Below, piece by piece: positions 1 to 10,735 of a DNA stretch of 64,000 nt (its first letter is position 1; every line of letters begins with the position of its first letter). Origin of the DNA: Anagrus nilaparvatae (taxonomy: Eukaryota > Arthropoda > Insecta > Hymenoptera > Mymaridae); contig JAKSXM010000002.1 in the NCBI GenBank assembly GCA_022575985.1, forward strand, positions 19,393,001-19,457,000, given 5' to 3'. A program made the translations under genes and the position numbers. A model generated the notes under the pieces. It saw only the letters and a program-made list of their open reading frames with translations. It was not told the DNA's origin and searched no databases.

Positions 1-381
1 CCATTTTTGGCTAATAATGACCAATTTTTAAATTGTTACCAAATTTGTAATTTTTGACGAAAATGGGTTTTACAAGTCACAAAATATTTCCGCAAGCTTC
101 AAGTTTCCAAAAATTTTTTACTCGTCTCATTTCCTTGAGTCGTTTTTAAGATACGGTTCTTCAAAGTTAACATTAAAAATTATCTTTTTATAAAACCATA
201 AAATTGGGACTCTGACTTCAAATTATCATATCTGATGAACAAATAATTGAAAAAAGTAGAGTAATGAATTTTTGGAAATTTGAAGCTTGAGGAAATATTT
301 TGAGATTTATAAAACCCATTTTTGTCAAAAATTACATATTTGGCAGCAATTTAAAAATTGGTCATTATTAGCCAAAAATGG
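1..381. repeat. Foldback (palindromic) element, possibly cut by the window edge
   Basis: Bases 1 to about 140 recur as the reverse complement at about 245-381. Both arms carry a block reading GGTCATTATTAGCC or its complement, next to a CCATTTTTGG end. The central 100 bases are unpaired. There is no ORF, so it looks like a non-autonomous foldback element or MITE. The left boundary and target duplication cannot be judged because the match starts at base 1. A degenerate version of the right end lies near 10515-10565, again just before the repeat described at 394-660. Confidence 0.8.
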
Positions 382-393
382 CCATTTGGTTAA

Positions 394-660
394 TTGGCTA
401 CATTAATAAAAAAATTAATGATGAAAATTCGCGGTTTACGGCGTTTAAAAGGTGACACTTACATCAAAAAAATGAGACCAACTAGAAGAGTTTTGGTTAA
501 TTTGCGAGGTTTTAGCGTTTCATTGAATATTACCAAAAAACCCTATTTCATTGAGCCCTGCGTTTCTAGGCTCAGAAGGCCCATTGGAATGAACGGAGGG
601 TATTCGGCATTTTTTCAACATAATAAACTCATTCATAACCATTTGATGTAATTTGTGTTC
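394..660 (+). repeat. Dispersed repeat family, copy 1
   Basis: The 3' part (about 560-660) matches 10636-10735 and 63535-63600 in the same orientation. The shared core reads CTCAGAAGGCCCATTGGAA followed by TTTTCAACATAATAA. An 85-codon ORF (394-651) spans it. In the 10.5-kb copy the same frame is open at the 3' end, with a matching tail (FFQHNK, then NH and M before the stop). I recognise no protein family. It may be a coding relic of a transposon or a non-coding repeat that happens to be open. Confidence 0.55.
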
Positions 661-1239
661 CTAATGTATTGAACTCCCCTTGTTAAATTAATTTTACAGC
701 TTGAAAATATGTATAATAAGTCAAAAATTACGTATTGTATAAAATTGAAAAAATTGGTTATAAACGTGTAAAAATGAAAATAAATAAAAATATTTGGACA
801 TATAATATTTAATGGAGTTTTATTTGCTTGGAAAAATATATTTTATGAGATAAAAATAAAATAGACAAAATATTTAAGATAGAAAAGTATAATTACTTTA
901 TTTTAACAAGAATTAAAAAATTGGGACTCTCGGGTTCTATCATTGTAGCGCATTAAAATAATTATTTTAGGGCTTCTTAATGGTATATAACAATCAATTT
1001 GGACTAAAAATTATTAATATTTACCATTTTAACTCTTACATAGATTAAGAACAGCCTAAGATGCATGAAAAAGTAATAAAACCAAATTTGAAAAAAAGCA
1101 AAAAATAAAAACAGGTTTTTTAGCTCATAAATATCAAAATATTGCTAAAAACCGATGCTAAATCCTTTTTTCTATTAGTTTTGAACTTGTTTTAACTTAT
1201 TTTAAACAAAAATCCCGAAAAATACCGTGAAAAACCCCT
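661..1239. other. AT-rich, no gene seen
   Basis: Very AT-rich sequence with poly-A and poly-T stretches. No ORF of note, no paired repeat and no RNA gene were recognised. Confidence 0.5.
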
Positions 1240-1445
1240 AAAATAAAAATTTTCGAAAATCGGGTAGTTCAGTTACGAAAAAAGGCAGTTTTTGACATAA
1301 AAGTGGAAAAATCTTTTTGGCACCTATCTCCGATTTCTTGTTCACGATTTTTTTCGGTTTTCTGAAGGTTCAAACTACCAGAAAACATGGGTCATATCGA
1401 TGTCCTTTCAAATTTTTTTTTTTCAGTTTTTTGTCCGAATTAAGT
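1240..1445 (+). repeat. Solo arm of the 61.3-kb foldback family
   Basis: This 200-bp stretch matches the outer arm of the palindrome at 61288-62424: a GACATAAAAGTG block, then TTTTTGGCACCTATC, then TTCGGTTTTCTGAAGG and GGGTCATATCGATGTCC. Only one arm is present, so it is a truncated copy or a separate insertion. A more diverged version sits at 25665-25825. Confidence 0.75.
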
Positions 1446-2307
1446 AGTAAAAAAAAAATAATGCGTCATATATTCTCTTCGCCGCATTCACGGTGATAAC
1501 ATACATTAGGCAAAAACACGCGCGCACACACACATACAAAAACAGAGAATCGGACCAGAAACAGGAAAATAATAATATTTGAGTAAAAAATAAGGAGGCA
1601 GAAGGATTATTTTATTAGCCTGGAATTATAATGAGTGATAAAAATAAATAAAAAAAAGTTAACATTCTGAAAAATACTTTTTTTTAAAAAATCGCGTTTA
1701 AATAACTTTTCTCAAAAAATACTTGACCGATTAAAATTTTTTTTTGTCTTAATTAATTTTTCCCAAATGCAAAGAACACAAAAAGATCAATTCATTTATT
1801 ACAATAGCCGAAAATGTGTTTCAAAACTTTAAACGCGATTCTCTCGAAACAAGCTTTTTTAAATCGGTGCGCGAGATCGCGTAATAACTATTGCACCGAT
1901 TTACTTCAGGTTTGCTGAGTATAGTTAAGAAAATATATTTTTGAAGGGTTGACATCAAGTTTTTTAAAAAAAATTCTTCTTACAACTACTTTAGTCCTAA
2001 AAATTTTGGCCTTTTTTGAATTTTAACTTTGCGTAAGCGCCATTTTGGTTGTAATTAATTTTTTAAAAAAACTCTTAGTCAGCCCACCACATTAGGTTTA
2101 ACCTCTTACCAAATTCTTTTTTTTTAATTCAGATAAGCCAAACTGGAGATCCTGCACACCGTTTTTTCTTTTTTTCTTACTCCCTTATTTACGTATGCAG
2201 ACGTATGTGTGACGTAGAAGTGACGTCACGAAAAAAAAATTCATTTGTGATCCACAGTAGCTTTTTCTCATTGAGAGAACCAATGGTTTTCTTCGACGGA
2301 TGTAGTT
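1446..2307. other. AT-rich, no gene seen
   Basis: Holds a short CA-type microsatellite near 1515-1540 and many homopolymer runs. I see no coding region or paired repeat. Confidence 0.45.
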
Positions 2308-3112
2308 TTAATAGAAAAGAATTTTAAATCTTAATAAAAGTTTGCATCTATTAGGTTTTTTAATTTAAACTTACCTTACGAAATAATAAATGCTTTAGAC
2401 CTCTAAGAGTAAAATAAGATTTCGAAATTCTTAAAAAATTAGTAATTTCAACACAACTATGCAATCGATCGCCTTATCATTCAAAAGTCACCAATTCACC
2501 AATATTTGATCAGTACAATAAATTCTCTTATTCCACGATTAAGCTTCATTGGCTGAAGCTCTGAAAAAAATTAACAGAAAAAAATATCTACTTTTAATAT
2601 TATACTGATTAATTTTTAACAAAATATAATTTTTGGTACATTTAAATATTTTTTTTTGCTGATTAAAAAATGCAATTTACTTTTTGGTTAAGTTTGTTTA
2701 CATCAAAGTTCAAGTTCATTAGCATGAATTATGTCCAAGAATAAACTTAACCAAAATGTAAATTGCATTTTTTAATCAGCAAAAAAAATATTTTAATGTA
2801 CCAAAAATTATATTTAGTTAAAAATTAATAAATATAATATTAAAAACATATTTTTTTTCTGTGAATTTTTTTCAAAGGTTCAATCACTGAAGCTTTATTC
2901 GTGGAATAAGAGAATTTATTGTATTGATCTAATATTGGTGTTTTTGGAATAAAAATAAGGAGATAGATTGCTTAGTTGTGGTGAAATGACAACTTTTTTA
3001 TGAATTTCAATATCTTATTTTACTCTTAGATCTAAAACATTTATCATTTTGAAAGGTAAGTTTAAATAAAAAACCTTGATGCAAAATTAAGATTTAAAAT
3101 TTTATTAAAATA
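2308..3112. repeat. Foldback element, about 0.8 kb
   Basis: The two halves are reverse complements with about 85-90 percent agreement by eye, meeting near 2710. Matching blocks include TAATTTAAACTTACC (about 2360) against GGTAAGTTTAAAT (about 3055), and CAATAAATTCTCTTATTCCA (about 2516) against TGGAATAAGAGAATTTATTG (about 2904). No ORF is present. It is likely a non-autonomous palindromic DNA element. Its ends are soft and no target duplication was identified. Confidence 0.8.
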
Positions 3113-3570
3113 AAAAATAAGTGTTCTTGTTATTCTGATTGGAGATCTGGTACGAAACTCTTAAATTGAAAATTACTCATCTGCAGTTAATAATGGTAAA
3201 CTTTTGAGGTGAAGACGACATCTTCAAATAATTAAAACGATCATTTAATGTAATCGAATAAGCAAATAGGTAATATAATTTATTCAGATTTAAATTTTTA
3301 TAGAGAATAATGGCTTAATAATTTATATTTTTTTACTTACAGAAATTTCTAATGATGTTCCCAAACCAGTTTTAGTTTTATTATCTAAATAAAGTTTTAT
3401 CCAATTGTAAATTTGTTTGTTTGTGTTATTTATGTGTTAATTAAATAAATAAAATGAAGATAATACAAAATTTGCTTTATTCTTTTTTGTGCGCCAAATG
3501 TCTGCAAATACGCCAAAAAGCAATTTTAATTAACCAATTTTAACCAAAATGCTCACCAAAATATTAAATA
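3113..3570. other. AT-rich, no gene seen
   Basis: No ORF, RNA gene or repeat partner recognised. Confidence 0.45.
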
Positions 3571-3599
3571 TTTGACGTTCTTTTTTATTATTGCATCAG

Positions 3600-3705
3600 C
3601 TTTTTCATATGCATTTTCATATGAAATGTCATATGAAGAGGATAGTCATTTTCACATGAAAATGCATATGCGATTTCATGTGAAATTTCATATAAATATT
3701 CATCT
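3600..3705. repeat. Cluster of CATATG palindromes
   Basis: CATATG occurs at 3606, 3618, 3630 and 3665, interleaved with TTTCATATGAAA-like and CATGTG/CACATG variants. The first three are spaced exactly 12 bp apart. An ORF runs through (3572-3871), but its protein is an artefact-like string rich in His, Phe and Met. The related segment at 43.3 kb lacks this cluster. Confidence 0.6.
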
Positions 3706-5289
3706 GCATTCCTTCGATAGGGTTTTGTCTCAAATGCATTTCTTTTTGACACGCGTAGAAATTTGCCGAGAAAATTTCATACCTGACTTAGGTAGATCAA
3801 TTTTTTCAGTGGCTCCTAAATTACATTTTTTCAATAATAAAATTTTAAATAAATTTTTTTATTTTCTCTAATTCTTTTTGGTTTATAAATTGTAATGTTC
3901 GTTGAGTTTTATGAAATGAATTTTTAAATAATAATATTTATTCTTTAATCAATTACAGGATGGATGGGAAATGAACTTAAGCTTGAGGTAAAAGTTGATT
4001 AAGGCGAATGTGATAAAGTCAATGTAAAAAAAATGAATAAAGTATAATTATTTAAAAAATAATGTTAAATTAATGTGCCTTACTTACCTGTACCAGAGCT
4101 TCATACACCATGAAACTTGCACTTTTCTTTATAACAATTTCCTCATTTTATATACATGTTCTTACTCATGTTCTTACTGGCTTCGTGTAAATCGAATGAT
4201 TCAAATAGCATTTAAATATATTTTTAAGAGGGTTGGGGAAAGACGATCTATAATAGGACTTCTGTGTCGCTGAATCAGATTTCGGGGTACAAGAAGAGAG
4301 AAAATTATGTAATTATTAGAAGATTGAAATGAAATAAAAAATAGTTTTATTTATTTGACAAAAATTTAATTTTATTTCAATCAGTTAAATCAGTAAAGAG
4401 CACAATACGCACAATTTTTTATTTAATTCGGGGAACCGCTAAATCACTTTTTTAGTATAAGTATTTATTAAAACAAACTGTTACCTTTAAATAAAACCTT
4501 CGCTTTCGGTAAAATAAAAAAATTATATAATTTTGCTGTTTGTATAAATAAATACACAAGAATCATATTGTTATAATTTTTTTTCACAATATTGAAGAAT
4601 TTTTAGTTAAACTGACCTTAATGGAATATGATAACACACTAATTATCTAAGATTGAGATCAAATCATTTTTAAAAGTTTTCAGTATAATCTGAGCATAAT
4701 TTTTTTATTTAATTTTACAACTTAAAATTTGAATATATTTTTTATTGCAAAAACAGCTGTTATTTTTCAAACTCTGAATCTAGAGCCTTAAAAATTAATA
4801 TCGTATTTTTGGATACTGAACGCTGTCTACTCGTTTTTTTTCTTCGAATTTCTAGACATTTACATTTATTTTGTGTCAGTTTCACTAAAAATTACGCTTT
4901 TATATAAATAAATAAATTTTTAGCATTATCAAAAGTATCATTTCGAATTTTTGGAATTGTAAAGTTAACTTCTTAAATATTGCCATTATTGGTTGGAATG
5001 GCTTAATTAATATCGTACGTCATTTAATAATTTATTCAAACGAAATGACTTTAATCGTAGAATATTTGATAATCTAAATCTTCTACTAAATAAATTTCTA
5101 AGTATATTTTTTTAAGAAAATAAAAAGATATTCAAGAAAAAAAAACTATAAAATAAACAAATGGTGAATAATTTTTTTCCTTTTTATTTAAATAAAGTCG
5201 TGTTTTGAAAAAACTATTCTTCATACTTTTCAGTCATTAATGTACAAACTAGTTGCAAAAGATACGAAATTAAACCTAAATATTATTAA

Positions 5290-5443
5290 GGTTCCATTAA
5301 CCTCCTTCCATTAACCTCCGTAAACGCAAAAACGAAGCCGCAACGCAATGTGCACAAAACTTTTTTCGTTTGTGCGCAAGAGTGTTGTGTTGTGCGCATT
5401 GCGTTGCGGCTTTGTTTTTGCGTTTATGGAGGTTTATAGAACC
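5290..5443. mobile_element. Short GC-rich MITE with inverted arms
   Basis: Ends GGTTCCATTAACCTCC and GGAGGTTTATAGAACC are inverted. The arms then pair through CGCAAAAACGAAGCCGCAAC against GTTGCGGCTTTGTTTTTGCG. It is much GC-richer than its surroundings. The corresponding interval is absent from the 44.3-kb duplicate, although a larger stretch is missing there. No ORF. Confidence 0.8.
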
Positions 5444-5550
5444 AATCTAAGACTAGAGTGATTCAAAAAAAACAAAATTTATTTTTTTTTTTTACCGTAA
5501 AAATAAATTTTGGGTGAATAAAAGCTTTCACGGAATTCGTTATCACTTAG

Positions 5551-5621
5551 ACTGGTTCTCCAAACTCCGTAAAAGTGATGTGTAAGCGCAAACGCAACCG
5601 CAGCGCAATGCGCACAGCACG
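5551..5621. mobile_element. Truncated second copy of the 5.3-kb MITE
   Basis: Contains GGTTCTCCAAACTCCGTAAA, then a GCGCAAACGCAACCGC block and a GCGCAATGCGCACA block like the left arm of the element at 5290-5443. The second arm is missing. The duplicate at 44330-44350 runs through the same flanking sequence without it, so it acts as an empty site. Confidence 0.65.
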
Positions 5622-6600
5622 ATTTTAGTCTGATTTTTTGTCTGATTTTAGTGTGATCCTTTTTTCTATTCAAGTAAACTAACTTAAAAATACAAAATTT
5701 AGGCTAAAAAAGAAACGCGAACTTTCAAGGGCCTCCAAATGAAAACGAATCGTAAAAAACATTTCAGGAGTTTAAACGCAAAATCAAAGTTTTTTATATT
5801 TTTGAATCAGTCTACTTGTTACAGTGAATCCAAGTTAAGTAGCCTGGGCAATACGGCTGTCATTTAATTGTATCAAAGAAAATGGCCAAAACTTCGGATA
5901 AAACAAAAAATATTTTTTTTTAAATATAATTGTCCATTTTATCCTGATCTAGGAGGTTTTTCCGAAACTCAGTTATACTTAATAAGGCAAATAATTTGTG
6001 TAATTTCTTTTTCTAGCCAGAAAAACTTTTTTTTTTATTAGGAAGAAATTATTATTCGAATGTTTAAAGTTAACAAGAATGCATCAAATGTTGCAAAAAA
6101 AACAAAGGTCTCCGTAATATAGAGTTTCGTAGAAACTCCTAATATAAACTTTGAAATAAAAAACGAAGTTTTAAGATTTTAGCCTATGTGCAAGATTTAA
6201 ACTATAATCTTTACATCCCTATGATCCTTACATTAGATTTTTGTATACAAATTTTCCTTGTGTTTGTTGCATTTACACAAGATTCTTTTATAGTAGTGAT
6301 CAAATTAATGCTTTTTTTTTTTTTTTCTACGCAAGGTTTTTCATTGCAAAATACTCCATTAGATTTATACTGGCTTGAGTTTGCATAATTATTTGAATTC
6401 AGTTATGATTTAAGGAGCAAGTTAGAACTAAAAACTAATTACCAATACTTTGGGCTATTTTTCATCCACAATAGTTCAAAAAAGCTAACACTAGGTAGAA
6501 GTTTAAAATATAAGCGATTTCAGCTCTTTTTTGCAGTTAATACTTGACACATTTTCTAAAATACACATAATTTTGTGTAATTTTTTAAAGAAGGTATTCC

Positions 6601-7483
6601 CAGCTGCTATGTGCCAAGCAAAGGTACGTTTACTTGCCACTGACACAGAAAAATTCTAATCAGCCTTTGTCCGCAAATAAAAAATGACCCAAATCGTAGG
6701 TTACCTTTCCCGTTTCTGCCTCGGAAGGTAATTTACCTGGGATTTGGGACATTTTTTACTTTTCTGGACATGAGCCTATACTATTTACGTTCTAGTTTAA
6801 ACCGGTAGATTTTTTTTCGTTAGATGTCTCGTATTGTCCGAAAAAGAGCTCAAATAGCCAGTTTCTGAAGTCAATACCCTTTGCAAGTTGCAAATTACAA
6901 ATTAATTTTACTTCAAAGAAATGATACATGATTTTTAAAAATAAGTCAGGAACTGTTTTTGAAAATTACAGAAAAATTAAAAAATTACTAGTTTATTATT
7001 CCAAAGCTTAGTTTCCTTGCATCTATCAGAGATCCGCAAAATCTTGGAGTGCTGCAAACAATTCATGCTCGAAAATATTATTCAGATAGTTCTTAATAGA
7101 AAATGTCTTCTGGTTCTATGAGCAAATTTAAACTATTTAAATAGCTTTATATTTCTTGCTTATAAATTTCACTAAAAAAAACATTTCGCGAATTCTCAAC
7201 TTGTTTTTGACTTACTTTGAAAATAACAGCGAAAGAAATTTTTTTAGCAAATTATTTTTATTTTTTTTTATAATATTTTTTTATAAATATTTAAATATGT
7301 TCACGAATGTAACCGTAATTATTAATTAAAAATGCCATGCAATCTGCATCTTTATCTATTTTGCGGCCTAGAGTAGTGAAAAAATGTAAATTAATTACGA
7401 TTACTTTGTGTAAATTTAGATTTTTTCACTAACACTATCTCATATTCACTTGAATTATTATACTGTAATAGTAATATATTATT
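6601..7483. other. AT-rich 3' flank of the receptor gene
   Basis: No second gene. Read on the minus strand, downstream of the receptor stop, A-rich stretches containing AATAAA-type hexamers occur near 7255. These could serve as polyadenylation signals, though in DNA this AT-rich they carry little weight. Confidence 0.4.
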
Positions 7484-9286
7484 TCAAAGAGGTGTAACAC
7501 GTCTTGACCTATTGTTAATAAATTTTTTTGCTAAATGAATTACTATTTCAAGTAGTAAAACAGTAAATGCAAAAAAATATCCAATAATCATAATGATGAT
7601 AAGATTAATTATTAATCCTTCATGGCTTGAGTCAATTAAAGGTGCTTTTTGACTCATCCGCTGTATATATAGGTCATACTCCCTACGTTTACTCAACGGT
7701 GGAAAGAATGTCAAACCAGTATCTCTTGTTTTTGATAAAAGTTCATTATATTTTTTAATGAAAGGAGAACCTTTTCTGAATCGTGTTCCAAAAAATCTAG
7801 TGTACAATTCTAGATTTGCAATAGTAGGAAACGATTTTTCAGCATTATTTGCTGATACCATAGCAAGCAGCAGTTGAATAATAATTTCGTCACCAATGCA
7901 AACAGAATCTGTGTTCTTAAGGTTCAATAAATCAATTGCACATTTTCGGAATTTTATAGAATCAACAGATTCACTTAAATTCTCTAACTTGTTAATTATT
8001 TTTGGATCTTCCTCTTCAAAACCATCCCATTTCAAACCATTTGAGTAGATTTTATAATTCAAACTCGCAAGTTGTTCCAACGAGCTTATAGGTTCAATTT
8101 CTTTAGAAAATTGAAGCGTAGTTATCTCAGAAACAATGTCCCCAACAAAAATAATTGATATAACTATTAACGTCATTAATATAATTTTCTCTCTGTAAGA
8201 ACCCCCGATATCCATGGGAGAGCCTAATAACGCTTGGTAAATAATAAAAAAATTCCAATATTGCGTTGGAAATTTTAACAACCAGGCAACGACTATAACG
8301 ATAAAAATCAATCCTGTAAACATTCCAATGCCTACAATAACATTAGTAGGTACTTCAAATGTAAATTTTATTTCAGTAGGTACTAAAGCTCTTAAGCTTT
8401 TCGTGAGGAAAACGTTGCTAATTAAGGCGGGTTCAAAGAATTCAGTTACCTCATGAAGATTATTACCAATAGAATGATAAATTGACCCGAAATTAGGAAC
8501 GCTTGCATTTATAAGTAAAATTGTACAGTTTAGTAACGCACAAAAGTAATCTTGAAAAAATTCTATGTGTTGAGGCAGCAATTGGAGGCTTGCATCATAC
8601 TTCAGGTCGCGAACAATAAGAACATTGTAAGGATTTGCATGCATATTTTTGACCTTATCTGGGAAGATAACTGTGTCAGATTTTAAATTATCCACAGTAA
8701 ATTTATTTTTGAAAATGTTTGCATAAAAAATTTTAGCATTAACATTATCAAAATTGACATGAACTATGGTTACATCAACATGATTCAAAATTTTCCAAGC
8801 AAGTACGCATTCGTCCTTGAAAGAATTCTTTTCTCTGTACTCATTGAATGTTATGTAGAGAGTCAATCTTCTTTTATTCACTGGTTCTAAGCTGATGGAT
8901 AAACGAAGAATATTTTCAAAAGCATTTTTCTCACCGATTAGAATAAACAATGCATCAGGCAATATATATTTTTTCATTGCTTTTATAAATTCTTGCTGAT
9001 TTTCAGAATTAATCCCATTGAAAATTTTCGCGTCAATCACCGCAACTGGAGAAATATTTGATACTTTGTTTACAATAAAATCAATTTCTTTTTTTCTTTC
9101 GCCTTTAGAATCTTCAGTTATTACTATAATCTGGGTAGGCTTAACATCATTCTCGACTGTTTCTTTTAAATTATTTAACCAATTCCAGTCTCTTTTTACT
9201 GTATCACAGTTCACTTCGTTAAAATGAAAGTTTGATATTATGTATAGAGTTAAAAAAAATTTCAGAAATATGTTCATTTTCATCAT
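7484..9286 (-). CDS. Divergent insect ionotropic receptor (IR), single exon
   Basis: A 600-residue protein with the layout of the insect IR family, chemosensory relatives of ionotropic glutamate receptors. IRs form ligand-gated cation channels in sensory dendrites, usually with co-receptors encoded elsewhere. Residues 1-27 look like a signal peptide. A long extracellular region follows, carrying the S1 half of the ligand-binding domain. A membrane helix lies at about 315-338, a pore-loop region at 342-356 (QYWNFFIIYQALLGSP) and a second helix at 367-388. The S2 half spans about 390-550, with a third helix at 557-585 and a short basic tail. No introns interrupt it, as is usual for divergent taste-type IRs. 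The first of three closely spaced Met codons is taken as the start because a hydrophobic signal follows at once. The ligand is unknown and IR subfamily numbering cannot be assigned by eye. It is the only intact host-type gene here. Confidence 0.87.
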   Translation of the reverse strand: MMKMNIFLKFFLTLYIISNFHFNEVNCDTVKRDWNWLNNLKETVENDVKPTQIIVITEDSKGERKKEIDFIVNKVSNISPVAVIDAKIFNGINSENQQEFIKAMKKYILPDALFILIGEKNAFENILRLSISLEPVNKRRLTLYITFNEYREKNSFKDECVLAWKILNHVDVTIVHVNFDNVNAKIFYANIFKNKFTVDNLKSDTVIFPDKVKNMHANPYNVLIVRDLKYDASLQLLPQHIEFFQDYFCALLNCTILLINASVPNFGSIYHSIGNNLHEVTEFFEPALISNVFLTKSLRALVPTEIKFTFEVPTNVIVGIGMFTGLIFIVIVVAWLLKFPTQYWNFFIIYQALLGSPMDIGGSYREKIILMTLIVISIIFVGDIVSEITTLQFSKEIEPISSLEQLASLNYKIYSNGLKWDGFEEEDPKIINKLENLSESVDSIKFRKCAIDLLNLKNTDSVCIGDEIIIQLLLAMVSANNAEKSFPTIANLELYTRFFGTRFRKGSPFIKKYNELLSKTRDTGLTFFPPLSKRREYDLYIQRMSQKAPLIDSSHEGLIINLIIIMIIGYFFAFTVLLLEIVIHLAKKFINNRSRRVTPL

Positions 9287-10513
9287 TATTTCGTTTCATA
9301 ACGTCGTATTTATTTTAAAATGAGAACTTAGTTTATTAAACGACTTCCAATACAAAACTGCTTGCTAATTCGTGCCAGTAGAGTATAATAGCTCAGAATT
9401 AATACAAGCTTTTCACGTTTGTTATTTAATTTGCGCAGTAGCAAGCAAAATTGTCAAGGGAACCGAATTTTGTTATCCATGTTACTTGATTGGTCAATTC
9501 ATTGAAGAATCACCTCCGTTTATTCCACTTGGCCCTCTGGTCTTAGAAACACGGGGCTTAATACTACAAAATAGAGTTTTTTTGGTAATTTTAAATTAAA
9601 ATCTGCAACGAAGCAGGTGAACCAGAATGCTTCTGATAGGTTTCATTTTTTTGGTGTAATTGTTGTTTTTCAATTCCCGTAAGCTGCAATTTTTAATCAT
9701 TAATTTTCTCAGCGATATAGCCTATAAACTAAATTGGGCTAAATAACAGTATTTAGCCCTAATGACTAATTTTTAAATTATTTGATCGTTATGATAATAA
9801 AAAACCATTTTTGTCCTCCCGTGTGTAAAACTTGTCAAGAAATTTTCTGCACTCGTTGTACTGCTATGCCGTACAGATCAAAAAACCTCCCTATATCATT
9901 TTTAATGATTTTGAGGTATTTAAAGAAACGCGTTTCAATTGATTTAATAATTTTACCAAATAGTTTTTAAAAAAATAAACATGTTTTTATACAAGTTCAG
10001 GCACGCTCTTTTCATTGTTGAAAAACATTTTGGCGATTCTCCACCCCTTATATGGAAAACTGTAGATGAGCAAAAATGAAAGTCTCTGATCGGAAAAAAT
10101 ATACGAGAAGAACCTCCATGGAGCTCCATATGCCATTTAATACTATGTAGTTCCTATGTAGGCAATTTCCCATGTATTATTTTTTATCAATACTTATGAC
10201 CTAGTAGGTGAGCCATGCGATTTCGCAAATTACAGTGATACGACAAAAGTTTTTGCACTATCTGATAGATAATTTCGAGACGATTAAGCCCATATAAAAA
10301 ACTCATTTTTCATAAGATTCGACATAGAGAGGTTTTTAATATAGGTAGGCAAAAAATATCGTAAGCACCATGGGCAAAAAATTTTAGACACTAGTGTCAA
10401 AACATATCACCCGTGCCCAGCTTTGCCAAGCACTCTTTCTAGTGCTAATACTATACTAGCTCTAAAATTTTAGGCCCTTGATATTTAATATACTATTTTC
10501 ATAAAAAATTCAA
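9287..10513. other. 5' flank of the receptor gene, no further gene
   Basis: Contains two short ORFs (9372-9599 and 9782-9970) that I do not recognise and would not call genes without homologues. The minus-strand sequence just above the receptor start (9287-9360) is AT-rich and presumably holds its promoter, but no clear TATA or initiator pair stands out. Confidence 0.4.
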
Positions 10514-10735
10514 TTGGTCAGCAAATTAAAAATTTATTATCTTAAGCTAAAAATGAGCATTTGGTTTATTACTATCATAGTGAGAGAATTAGTCACACAA
10601 ATGAAAATGAGATCAACTAAAAATTTTTGGTTTCTGTGTTTCTCAGCTCAGAAGGCCTATTGGAAGGAATGGAGGGTATCGAGGATGTTTTTTCAACATA
10701 ATAAATCAATCAATAACCATATGATGTAATATTTT
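10514..10735 (+). repeat. Dispersed repeat family, copy 2
   Basis: Matches 394-660 over its last 100 bp and, more weakly, over its first 60 bp, where both follow a GGTCAnnAnTTA-like stretch. The ORF 10514-10729 ends in the same reading frame as copy 1 (FFQHNK, then NH, Met, stop). Several differences between the copies are third-position or conservative changes, which hints at past coding. Confidence 0.55.

Larger units (their letters stand above)
3722..6600 (+). repeat. Segmental duplicate of 43.3-45.25 kb
   Basis: Bases 3722-4440 match about 43315-44285, 5490-5550 match about 44290-44350, and 5630-6600 match about 44505-45250, in the same order and orientation. The match is around 85-90 percent by eye. 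The 4440-5490 interval is missing from the other copy. Two short ORFs (4073-4273 here and 43903-44088 there) share a tail containing YWLRVNRMIQIAFKY. That reflects DNA similarity and is not proof of a gene. This is probably one mobile element family rather than a host duplication, because fragments recur at 34.86, 43.13 and 43.49 kb. Confidence 0.75.

Noticed and set aside
9372..9970. Two small ORFs upstream of the receptor as possible second receptor fragments
   Set aside because: No transmembrane or ligand-binding segment resembling IRs is visible, and the frames are short for such sequence.
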